Positions 41,798 to 51,048 of a stretch of 64,000 bases of DNA are shown piece by piece; the stretch's first letter is position 1; each line of letters starts with the position of its first letter. Below the pieces are notes generated by a model. The model made no database searches. It saw only the letters and a list, made by a program, of their open reading frames with translations, and had not been told where the DNA came from. The stretch is from positions 1,488,001 through 1,552,000 of the forward strand of contig RBKR01000010.1 of NCBI GenBank assembly GCA_004835665.1. The letters are read 5' to 3'. Both the position numbers and the translations under genes were made by a program. The DNA is from Phoma sp. XZ068. Lineage: Eukaryota; Ascomycota; Dothideomycetes; Pleosporales; Didymellaceae.

Positions 41798-43627
41798 ACG
41801 TGTTGGATAAGCGAGTGAGCCAGGCAAGCGAGTGAGCCACCCCACCAAGCTTACGCATCTGTTCAAGCGTACATCCCAACCACGTTAAGAGATAATATAT
41901 ATATATTGATATAGCAGACTAAGCAGTATCTAAATTCTTTTTTTTTGCACGTACGTGAGTTGTGCCCAGTCTCTCTGCACCTCTTGCAGCGCGCAAGAGC
42001 CTGGCGGCTGAGGCCTGATCGCCCTCCACCTTGACGCTGTTCACGCTCTATCTGCTGGTCAGCCTCCCTCTGGGCGAGTATATCCTCTCCCTCCCCCTTT
42101 GTTAAGGTCCCCTGCCTCTGTTTCCGCTTCTTCTTGCGCTGCCTACGCTTTATTGCTGCCTCATTGGCTCTCTCAAGGCTGGTGATCCGATCGCGCATCA
42201 GCTCAGCTGAGAGCATTATTACCTCTGCCCCTTTCTTGAGCTGGCCAATTGCCTCAATGGTTGAGGCTGGCGATGAGCTCTTGTGCTGCCGCACGCGATC
42301 ACGAATCAGCGTTGATTGAGCCTCAAGCTCACGTACGTTGCTCGGCGTTTTGGCTTCCCAGAGAGCCTCTGGCAGAGCAGCTGGTGTAGGCGTACGGAGC
42401 TGCACATCTAGCTTTGATAGAACAACGTCTGGCTGGTGAGGAACAAGGCCTGCGCCTCGAAAGGCTGAGCAGATGTTAGCTGCTGTAAATGATCGCGTGA
42501 AGGCTGCCTTAAAGGCTGGCAGAAACTCGAGCTTCGTGATGTGGTTGATGTGGTTGCGGACGGCTGTACGCGCGCTTCAGCGCCGAGAAGCAGCCAACGT
42601 CAAGCGGCTGCAGCAGGTGAGATGAGTGAGGCGGCATGCAGAGCGTGTAGACATTGTTCTCCTTGCAAAGCTCTTCAAATTCAAGGGAGTGGTGGCTCTC
42701 ATGGCCATCAAGGATGAGCAGCCGACGCGCCCCAACTACCTTGCCCTCTGTATGCTTGATAAAGTGCTTCAGCCACTCAACTCCAAGCTTGTTAGTCGTC
42801 CAGCCGTTGTCGCTGACAGCGATCGCCCAATCTCGAGGTATATCCTCCTCGTACCAGGCAGATAGGTGGTGCTGGCCAGCAAAAGATGATGAACGGCGGG
42901 ATAGCCCAGCCAGCAGCGTTGATTCCTTGGATCACCGTCACCCACTCGATTGCCTGGCTGGACAGCCGTTGGCCGGCCTCTCCTCTCTGCCCTGTCACGA
43001 CGAGCTGAGTCATGATCTTGCCCATCATAAAGCCAGCCTCGTCAAAGTTGTAGACGTCCTCATCACAGATGCCGTACTTGGCCTTTGTCTGCTCCACGAG
43101 CTCAAACCAGCTCCTGATCAACACAGGATCCTCGAACAGAGCTCTCTGCCTATCATACGATCGATTGAATCGCGTCTTGAGGGAGTCTGTACGCCTGACA
43201 AAGTTGGCTGGCCACTTCTGCCCAACCTGGCCTGCGCCGCGCGCAGCCAGCAGCTTATCAGCCATATCACGTACAGCTGCGCACGTAGGCGCAAATCCAC
43301 GTTGATCCAGGTCGAGTATATACTGGACTATCACCTCCTCTTCTGCTTGGGTGAGCTTCCTTGAATTGGGCTGGCAATCGCGTCGGGCAGGTCTGCCAGC
43401 ACGTCGGCGGTGGGGGTAGCGCGAGAGACTTCAAACGTCGCTGCAGCGCGCCTTTCAGTCTGAATTTGATTTGTATCAAGAGCTGAGATTGCAAGGTGTA
43501 TATCAGCCTCATGAGAGGTGTGTTGGGGTAGGCTTGGTGGAGCCATAGTCGATTCAAGGTGACAGGGTGTAGAAAGTTGGTGGGGTGGCTCACTCGCTTG
43601 CCTGGCTAACTCGCTTATCCAACACGT
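41798..43627 (-). mobile_element. Fot1/pogo-like element with 51-bp TIRs and TA duplication
   Basis: The terminal inverted repeats are 41798-41848 and 43577-43627, 51 bp each with one mismatch. They start ACGTGTTGGATAAGCGAG and end CACCCCACCAA. Each contains two spaced copies of AAGCGAG(T)GAGCC. TA dinucleotides flank both ends (41796-41797 and 43628-43629), as for Tc1/mariner-pogo insertion. The element is 1830 bp and encodes one minus-strand transposase that is now frameshifted. Near-identical ends argue for moderate age. The structural boundary is well supported; transposition competence is not. Confidence 0.88.
41863..43546 (-). pseudogene. Fot1/pogo transposase of the 41.8-kb element, frameshifted
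   Basis: The N-terminal helix-turn-helix region (LAISALDTNQIQTERRAAAT, FEVSRAT) is in one frame. The main frame (43334-42792) gives IVQYILDLDQRGFAPTCAAV, GQVGQKWPANFVRR and DEDVYNFDEAGFMMG, ending after GWAIPPFIIF. The second Asp block (LDGHESHHSLEFEELCKE, CMPPHSSHLLQPLDV) is in another frame near 42600-42720. The C-terminal ORF (42405-41863) has a basic helix and a CCHC knuckle RCKRCRETGHNSRTCKK. At least three frame changes separate these blocks, so no full protein can be made. Domain order and spacing are otherwise complete for a DDE_1 transposase of about 540 aa. Confidence 0.8.
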
Positions 43628-44317
43628 TAGTGTTATTATTCATGATGCTTCAAATTTGGCCTTAGAGGTGAACAAAAATATAGCTATATACAGCTGTGGT
43701 TCCAAACTTAAAAATAAAGATCTAAAGGTAATGAAGATATAGACGTTCCTTTTTAAAGTCAGCTGAAACCTAACACCAGCCTCCTACGCAGGCATAGAAA
43801 CGACTTCCTAACGTGACTGCGCCTAGGACCGTCAAGGTCAGTGCGGCCAGCCAAATGAACAGGATTGCAATCACGAGCCACCTGTATGGCATCCTATAGC
43901 CTTTCACTACGCCCATCTAGGTATGTATCGCAATAGCTAGGACAAAGAAGCCGCTGGCTAGATCTCCAAGATGCATGAACCATGCTTGCATGAAGCAAGG
44001 CGCGGTACGAGTCCGGATCTTGCCAAGGCGCAACCAATGGATGAATATCGAGAAGGCAATGGACTGCTGGAGATCGGCCAGCAGGAAACTGTAGATGAGG
44101 ATGATGTATTGGTTGTATCCTCCTTAAAGTGGCTGCGACATGATACTAATCGATGGGTGATGAATACGAGGAGCGCCACTACTGATATGAACGAGAGCAT
44201 CGCACAGAGAACAATGGGAATAAGACCTTGTTTAAAGCTTGGTGTGAGTGTACCCGGGTTTCTTGGGGACGAGGTGTCGCGCTTTGCGAGCATTGCACAG
44301 GCCTCGAGGGCCGACAT
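43628..44317 (-). pseudogene. Seven-helix GPCR (fungal), RIP-scarred pseudogene
   Basis: From ATG 44317 the minus strand gives TM1 (FKQGLIPIVLCAMLSFISVV, ALLVFITHRL). After a frameshift near 44110 comes NQYIILIYSFLLADLQQSIA, then FMQAWFMHLGDLASGFFVLA with IAIHT, WLVIAILFIWLAALTLTVLG, and FYACVGGWC*VSADF with ERLYLHYL*IFIFKFGTTAV. NQYxxLIYxLLLADxQQSIAF and GDLASGxFxxAIAxHT are signatures of a fungal GPCR family. Stops replace Trp twice (GGWC*V, HYL*I; TGG->TAG), and further TAA/TGA codons follow. The frame reaches to within about 15 codons of the Fot1-like element, which probably interrupts the gene. The later helices were not recognised beyond it. Confidence 0.75.
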
Positions 44318-44365
44318 ATCAAATGCAGATACATATCAAATGCAGATACATATCAAATGCAGATA
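44315..44365. repeat. 17-bp tandem repeat, three copies
   Basis: CATATCAAATGCAGATA occurs three times head-to-tail at 44315-44331, 44332-44348 and 44349-44365 without mismatch. The first copy contains the predicted GPCR start codon (minus strand). Confidence 0.85.
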
Positions 44366-45498
44366 GGCCCGTGTTGAACCAGTATGTCAGTGCCCGACTG
44401 ATACCTCGGTGTAGAGGCGTTAAGTTGAGAGGAAGCCAGGAAGGGTTTGAGCTCCTCAAAGAACCATCGCGGGTTAATGTTCTTGGTCTTCTTGATGCTG
44501 TAGGGGAGGAAATGGTGGTCGCTTGAGTGGGTAAGGATGCGTTCGTTCAAGCGGCAGTGAGGGCGCTTTGGGGGATATGAGAAGTCTGGAGGTAGCTCAA
44601 AAGGATTGAGGAACAAACCAAAAACCAAGACTCAAGAGCGTGACGAAGGTGTGAGATAAGTAAGCTGAAGCGGAGCAGTGACGATCAACGATTCGAACGA
44701 TCACCAGTACAGCGCCACAACACAGTGCGAGCGGCATTCCCCAGGCCAGTCACTGACTTGCTGGCATAGTACACGTTATGCAGGTTTGCAATGCTTGACA
44801 GCAGCTAAGAACGTGCGAAGAACAAGCTCTGTAGGCCAAGCATAACCTCGTCTCCGAGATCTGCATCCCTGTTCCGTGTCCGCGGGCGCTCCATGTCTTA
44901 GCGTCTACCTTAGCTAATGGCTTATGGGGTATGCCTAACAGGGATGCTTAGCTAGCAAAGTATATCTAACTATGGACCCATTGATAACTGCAAGATACGG
45001 CAGCTGCCAAGTAATGACATATTCATCGACGATCTATCTCAACATGGATAGAGCAAGCGAGTCCTGTCTGCCAAGAACGGCGAATTTTAACTTGCCGATC
45101 TCACCCCTTTTTTCCTCATTGCTACAAACTTTCGAACTAGTCGAAGTGAAGCAATTTGGACGTCTTAGGGTGGCATTTCCAGCAGGAGGGTTCCAGAGAT
45201 GAGCGAACGAGCCGATGCTCATTTTTAATAAAAGGGCCAACGACTACTACATGAAGTGGAATCATTGTAAGAGGATTTGAGGACAAGCGAGCCAATCCCG
45301 AGATATGACACTACGAACACACGTGGAAGGGAGTGGATTCCACCTTCGATTTCTGCTATGGCTACTTCCCTCCTATTTTACATCTTTCCGTGACCGAAGT
45401 CTTTTGATCTACTCCTTCTCCTCTTGCCTAGTGCCAGCAGGAATCAAGCAACACTTTTTTACCTGCTGTTACAATTCTCTACAAACAGCGAAGCTAGC
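44366..45498. other. Intergenic, nothing recognised
   Basis: Neither strand shows a convincing gene. A pyrimidine-rich stretch just before 45499 could be the leader of the small ORF there. Confidence 0.35.
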
Positions 45499-45765
45499 AT
45501 GGAATACACACGGGGTTACAGCAGCCTTCACCTCACGCAAGCCGTCAACACCGCCCGGAATAGTAGAAATGGAGTCGATTGGCGCCTTGCTGTCTACTTG
45601 GAGAAGAAACTGAGTGAGGTCTGGGGACGGTTGCAGGCTGAGCCAGACTCGTACATCCTCCCTCCGGACGAATTTGCCTTGTTCAACTACTACAAATTGC
45701 GGTTTGGTGACCAGGACATTGTCAGAAATGCTACAAAGCGTTACTGGGACAGCTATCAAGCTTGA
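45499..45765 (+). CDS. Small conserved fungal protein, 88 aa
   Basis: The ORF starts MEYTRGYSSLHLTQAVN and contains VDWRLAVYLEKKLSEVWGRL, then YILPPDEFALFNYYKLRFGD and ends RNATKRYWDSYQA. Short proteins with a VDWRLAVYLxxKL ... P.DEFxxFNYF ... RYW pattern recur in Dothideomycetes, but I know no function for them. The ATG at 45499 is chosen because the sequence before it is pyrimidine-rich and leader-like. The protein is predicted all-helical and soluble, with no signal peptide. The frame is intact with no sign of RIP, so it may be a real gene in an otherwise decayed stretch. Confidence 0.5.
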   Translation: MEYTRGYSSLHLTQAVNTARNSRNGVDWRLAVYLEKKLSEVWGRLQAEPDSYILPPDEFALFNYYKLRFGDQDIVRNATKRYWDSYQA

Positions 45766-48298
45766 AATATAAAGCTTTGACAAGGTGAGAAGAACAAACG
45801 AGGACTGGCATCCACGTAGAATCGCTAACGAGTGGCTGTTAGATACCTGAGCGTGCGTTGCAACTCGAGTACCCTCTTCAGCGCTCAATGAACTCTACAT
45901 GAAGAGCATGTTTAGCACAATACCGGGTGGGCAGCGTTTACGGGATTATCAGTGGATCAAAGCGGTTTGGGGAGTCCAAAACGATGGCAGGTCACTATAC
46001 TTGAGGATAAGCAGCAGTGTTATATTGCTTGGTGTTGTTGTGTATGGGCCTTGACTTGTCTCGGCGGTGCCTTGGTTGAATCGTTGAAGGGTTGATTGCA
46101 GAGGTGTTATTAATCAGCCCAGTCAGTCCACAAGCTCGAAACTAGCTGACTAGTAAAGGAAAGGGCGCGACTAGCTGAAGTGATTGCTGGGTAAACTTGA
46201 AAATAGTAAATCAACGGTCAGGGGGTGGTGCGAGACACAGACAGAGTGCGCGTGGATGGCTTAGCGGCGTGCAGAGACTGAAAACCGAGCGACATACCTG
46301 GTGCCCACCATGAAGGCGCTCGAACTCTATGAGGAGCTCAGCGAACACGAGAGCGCGCTGCTGAGAAGACTGGACTAAATGACTTACTCTTCAGCCGAAG
46401 GGTGCCAGACCACCAGCCCCAGCTGCGAGTGTGGAGGAAAGCGGGTCTTCAACACCCTCTCTTCGGGACAGCACCTTCGGCTTACCCTGAGCAGGCCTCG
46501 ACTCTGCTGGGCCTCAGCTGCGACCAGAGTCAACAACTGAAACTAGCATGCGAGGGCGCCATGGTGTCAAATCTCAACAGTCGCCTGTTCTTGCCTCCAA
46601 AACTCTAGATGGGAAGGCGTGAACTCATTCCCGCTGCCTGTTGAAGTCCAGCACTGATTACCGTGATTCGTATTGAGGGTTGTGAGAGATTCCTGATCCA
46701 CCAGGCACGCGATTGCATTGCCCAGAACCACGTCCCGCGGAAGCAAGATTTACGACTATCCGAGCAGCAAAGGGTTGTTGAAGTTTTACGAAATACGCTC
46801 GTGTGCAAGATCCTGAAGTGTCACCTGACTGTCCGTGACCGCGTCGAACTTGAGGCACTAGAAAGTGAAACCCCCCGATGAAGAACCGACTTCCCATAAC
46901 AAGACAGCAGCTTGGCGTTTTTAGCCTAGCCAATGGGAAAGGAACCCAGCCGAGGAGCGGCATGGGTGTCAGGTTGACGCATCGCTGCTCAGCCAAGCAC
47001 AGATGGAACTTTCAAGGAAGGAACATTGTTCCAGGGAAAAACGCTACGTACAACCTTCTCCATAACAACAGATGCAAAGCAACGAGATGAGAGTGAAAGA
47101 GCTTCGGCTTGATGCCTCGTGTCTACAGATGTAATGCTTGCGTCCTAGAAGGCTAGCTTCTGTTTGACCCGTGATCCTTCTGTGAAAATCTCCTCGCATC
47201 TTTCCAGAGATCTGATCGATGAGATCTGCGGCGTAGGAGCAATCCTCGTACAGTGCTATTCAAGTGCCTGGTCCGTTAACCTGTTAAGGGCCTGGTATGA
47301 ACCCCTACTCTTTGCAGCGGGTCATGCAAGAACAAAGACTATGTAACCTCCTCCCTGTATCTATATCCTAACCGTTTGCCTTTTACGTAGTGTCTCCCAT
47401 CTTCGCAGTAGCTCTGTTCTACGGGTTGTTTTCGAAACACCTTCCGCACCCCGTGACCTCAAGACTGTGCTAGCCATAGGCGTACTTTCAAGCATGCTGT
47501 GCGTACAGAAGCCAAGAGACTAGATTTTAGCGTCCCTCTCCAGAGTAGGAGGCGTGCAACAAGATGTGGACCTACAAGCATGAAGACTACTATCGTCTCA
47601 AGAGAATGGGCCAAAATCTGGTGATGTTAGCAAATGGTTGTGTTGTGTTACTCAGGTCACGAGGTGCGGGAGGTGTTTCGCAAACAACTATACCTTACGA
47701 CTGCGGCTTGCGCCCATCCCACCCTCATCCTTGGTGTCTCTTACTCCTCAACGGTGTTGCAAAGTGGCGGACTTTGTAAATGACATGCCTTGAACCTTTC
47801 GCTAGGACCAGTCACTTCTCCGCATCTGCATCGCTCATGCCCCGACAATACTAGCCGACTCAGACGGCTTGTGGGTCAGTGTTGAGCCAGCCGCTGTTCC
47901 CTTCCAGGCTAGGGAGTCTCGTGCGCCTTCAGTACGTCTGTGCAATCCCCGCCTTAGGAGAGCGACTCGACAGATTTCCTTCATGTTGCAGTTTTCTCTT
48001 GTACCTTTCTGGGACAAAAGGTCGATCGGGGATATCGGAAAGGGGATTGGACCTTGCGCTAAAGTGGATCTACAAAGGAGAACGGCAAGGACAGACTCAT
48101 GAGGCGGGATCTGAATACGTACAAGACCCATTCGAAGCCAAGTATATCCATGTGTTAACTCCTCTTGTCAACCTGTTCTCAAAAAATGGCAAACTACTGT
48201 GTAGCTCATCTCTCATAGCCGTCCACTTTAACAAGTTCCAAGTCGCAGATCAGAGTCCGCTCGACCCGAACGGTCCCAAGTCCCACAACACACCCAAC
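45766..48298. other. 2.5-kb stretch without a recognisable gene
   Basis: Open frames up to 112 codons exist, but none shows a family signature or codon pattern I would trust. A short frame at 46308-46378 (MKALELYEELSEHE) is protein-like but isolated. The last 100 bp are probably the rhodopsin-gene leader. Confidence 0.35.
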
Positions 48299-49246
48299 AT
48301 GCAAGATCGAGGCGGGCAGGTCGCGGGCGTAGTCATAACGTTCTTGATTTTGATTTTGACATGGCTGACGGTTGGCTTGCGATACTATGTCAGATTAGTT
48401 CCCGCATTCCCAAAAAGCTTCAGGACGTAGATTAACTTGAACACTAGAACAGTCCTAGTGAAAGCCTTCGGGCTGGACGACAACGTAATGTTCGTCACAC
48501 TATGTTTCTTTACAGCATATCTAGCATGCCAACTCGGCGGAGCAGTCCACGGTACCGGACAACACCGCGCAAACATTACAGATGCAAGCGCCCAAATCGC
48601 GCTTCGCTACTGGTTCTTTTGCGAAGTATTTTATACCATTACCACTTCGATTTTCAAGATTGCCATCCGCCTCTTCTTACTACGCATCACAATCGTACCA
48701 GTACACATCTGGATAATTCGAGCGATCATGGCCATCGCAGCAGTCGTCGGAGTTGCATATACGTCTCTGGTCATCTTCCAGTGCAAACCGATCTCCTACT
48801 GGTGGGACTTAGACCCTACTCACACGGGCACCTGTCTCTCTGCATCACTGGTCCAGGACTTCACATACGTCGTCTCGGCGTTAAACTCGTTCGCAGACTG
48901 GACCTTTGGCCTACTACCCATCTTCATTGTCAAAGATCTGCAAATGAAGCGTCGGGTGAAGGTGATTGTCAGCACGATTATTGGCCTAGCCGCAATGTAA
49001 GTAGCAGACCCTTAGTATACTTTCTCGCAACAATACACTCATGATCTGAAACAGTGGCTCAACAGCAACCATAATCCGCCTCCCCTACACCTCCACTCTC
49101 AAGCCCTACAAAGGCGACTTCCTCTACCGCACAATTGACTTCGCAATCTGGACCACCGTGGAAGTTGGCATCGGAATAACAGCGGGTTGCATCGCAACGC
49201 TGAAACCGCTTTTCAAAGCCGCCCTCGGCTCGACGGGCCAGAGGTC
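48299..49246 (+). pseudogene. Rhodopsin-domain integral membrane protein, 5' part (split by LINE)
   Basis: The start MQDRGGQVAGVVITFLILIL leads to TVGLRYYVRL. The next block is VKAFGLDDNVMFVTLCFF, then RYWFFCEVFYTITTSIFKIA, WIIRAIMAIAAVVGVAYTSL with VIFQCKPISYWWD, and a helix ending KRRVKVIVSTIIGLAA. An intron at 48997-49054 (GTAAGT..ACAG) joins to IGSTATIIRLPYTSTL and DFAIWTTVEVGIGITAG. This is the fungal rhodopsin-domain family (Pth11-like membrane proteins). The region 48398-48430 is either a 33-nt intron or 11 codons ending in TAG. The protein is cut at TGQRS by the LINE; the frame now stops at 49358 in the element. The 3' part is at 55297-55694. Confidence 0.8.
49231..49246. repeat. 5' copy of the LINE target-site duplication
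   Basis: CGACGGGCCAGAGGTC at 49231-49246 is repeated without mismatch at 55297-55312. The two copies bracket the LINE exactly where the host reading frame is interrupted. Confidence 0.95.
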
Positions 49247-49392
49247 ACCGAACACCAATCTTTTGATTTTTGGGTCTCCTTCACAGAGGCTCCAAAAATC
49301 CCAGCAACTAATCCCCCTCGCCGCGGCCACTCTGGGAGTACCTCTAACGTCCGCCTAGCCCCCCGCGCTGACGCGTAAGGGAGCTTGTTGGG

Positions 49393-51048
49393 ATGGCAGA
49401 GTCTTCCTCCTCCCAGCACACAGGGTCCCCAGACCCTGAGATCCCTCAGCAGCTTTATACACGCGCCCCAAGACGGCCCCAGGAGTACATGCATCACCAT
49501 GCACCTCTTCTGAGCAGCCAGAACCCCGGTGGGAGCGCTCCTAAACCTCGAGTCTCTGATGCCGTCCAACGCCACATCACCGAGACTCAGCAGACTGCCC
49601 AGCTATGGAACACCATCACTGCTGCCTTTGCAGCAGCCGTAGATCAACACGCAGAAGGCTATACTAACCCTCAAGAAGCCAGAATCGCCGAGGAGCTGCA
49701 GCAGAGAGTCGTTCTGGCTCTAACCTCTCTCTCCTTGAGCAACTCCCCCCCTAGTTCCCGCTGGAGCAGCGACACCAGTCGCAGCAACCCCGGGAGCCAA
49801 GAGTCAGGACGCCGCTCTTGGGCGGACGTAGCCAGAGACCCCCAAATCTCAGATAGGGGTGCCAACCGACCCCTGATCCCTGCTAGATCCCGACCTGGCC
49901 CGCCGGCTACGCCGAAAGAGGACAATCGAATCTTCATAGCTATCTCCAACCCGACAATGCGACTGCAACAACCCTCACCGTTTGCGGTAAGGCAGGCAGT
50001 ATGCAAGAGCATAGGAGGAATCACCCTTAAGGACATACCTACCGCATCACCAATCAAAACAGGCTGGGCGATCACCCCCGCTAACATGTCTATCCGGGAC
50101 CAACTTATGACCCAAGAAAACCAGGAACTTCTAGTAAGAGCACTAGACGGAGACGCGGTAAGGATCCCAGAACGCTGGATCAACTACGCAGTACAAGGAG
50201 TACCTAGCTCTTTCCGGACCCTGGACGGCACAGAACTACCCACTACTATCCAGCTAGTGGAGGAAGAGGCCTGCTCGCAAACAGGCAAGCAGCCGGTCAG
50301 CTGCAGGGCCTCACGACATGGAGCCAACCACCGTGGCCTTACTACCTGGATCATCTCTTACAAAGAGCCAGTCCGCTCGTTCCGTCTTTTTGGTATCAGC
50401 GAGTACTCAAAAGTGATCAACAAGCACCCTACCATACAGCGCCACAACCCAGGCTGCCAGGGCTACTGTAACGCTGCCCGGTGCACTCAGGTAGCGCGCT
50501 GCGTGCACTGCGGAGATCGCACAGACAGACACCAAGGACAGTATGGGGACAGCTGCCCCCACAAAGCCGTGTGCGCCAACTGCCACGGACCACACCCAGC
50601 TAGCCACGCCAACTGCCCTGCAGCCCCTCGCCGGGTCAACGGACACACCATCAAGCCTACGAGGGCCGAGCTGAAGGCTATCCGTCGCGCAGGCAAGATA
50701 GCACAGCAGCACCTCTACAGGACCGTTGAAGAGACCCTCAGACAGGCAACACTTCAGCCCGAGGCTACCCCTACAGAGACATTGGAGACAGCGCCTCCCC
50801 ACCCTTGCACCCAGAGGCAAGAAGGAGACAACAGAGCGTCACTTCCTACAACCACTGCCTCCTATGCATCCTCCTCTACCACTGGCGGAAAAAAGAGACC
50901 AAGGCGGGCCGCCACGGGCCAGAGAAGTCTCAATGTAGGACAACTGTCTGCCGGCAGCATCCGCCCACAATCAACTATCCACACTGACCCGTCCACCTCG
51001 GAGAGGGAAGACGCCAGCATGAGCGATGACCCGCCATCAACATGCTAG
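49393..51048 (+). CDS. LINE ORF1 (gag-like, zinc knuckles), 551 aa
   Basis: The start MAESSSSQHTGSPDPEIPQQ is followed by about 170 polar residues, then a folded RNA-binding-like segment (DNRIFIAISNPTMRLQQPSP, later ITLKDIPTASPIKTGWAITP). A cysteine-rich block of knuckle type lies around residues 352-415: CNAARCTQVARCVHCGD and DSCPHKAVCANCHGPHPASH with ANC. The C-terminal part is basic and disordered. ORF1 proteins of Tad1/I-type LINEs bind element RNA and form the ribonucleoprotein used for target-primed reverse transcription. The stop (TAG at 51046-51048) overlaps the ORF2 start as ATGCTAG. No inactivating change was seen. Confidence 0.9.
   Translation: MAESSSSQHTGSPDPEIPQQLYTRAPRRPQEYMHHHAPLLSSQNPGGSAPKPRVSDAVQRHITETQQTAQLWNTITAAFAAAVDQHAEGYTNPQEARIAEELQQRVVLALTSLSLSNSPPSSRWSSDTSRSNPGSQESGRRSWADVARDPQISDRGANRPLIPARSRPGPPATPKEDNRIFIAISNPTMRLQQPSPFAVRQAVCKSIGGITLKDIPTASPIKTGWAITPANMSIRDQLMTQENQELLVRALDGDAVRIPERWINYAVQGVPSSFRTLDGTELPTTIQLVEEEACSQTGKQPVSCRASRHGANHRGLTTWIISYKEPVRSFRLFGISEYSKVINKHPTIQRHNPGCQGYCNAARCTQVARCVHCGDRTDRHQGQYGDSCPHKAVCANCHGPHPASHANCPAAPRRVNGHTIKPTRAELKAIRRAGKIAQQHLYRTVEETLRQATLQPEATPTETLETAPPHPCTQRQEGDNRASLPTTTASYASSSTTGGKKRPRRAATGQRSLNVGQLSAGSIRPQSTIHTDPSTSEREDASMSDDPPSTC

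Noticed and set aside
49671..50183. 170-codon minus-strand open frame
   Set aside because: It is a shadow of LINE ORF1, as are several minus-strand frames across 51-54.8 kb within ORF2.
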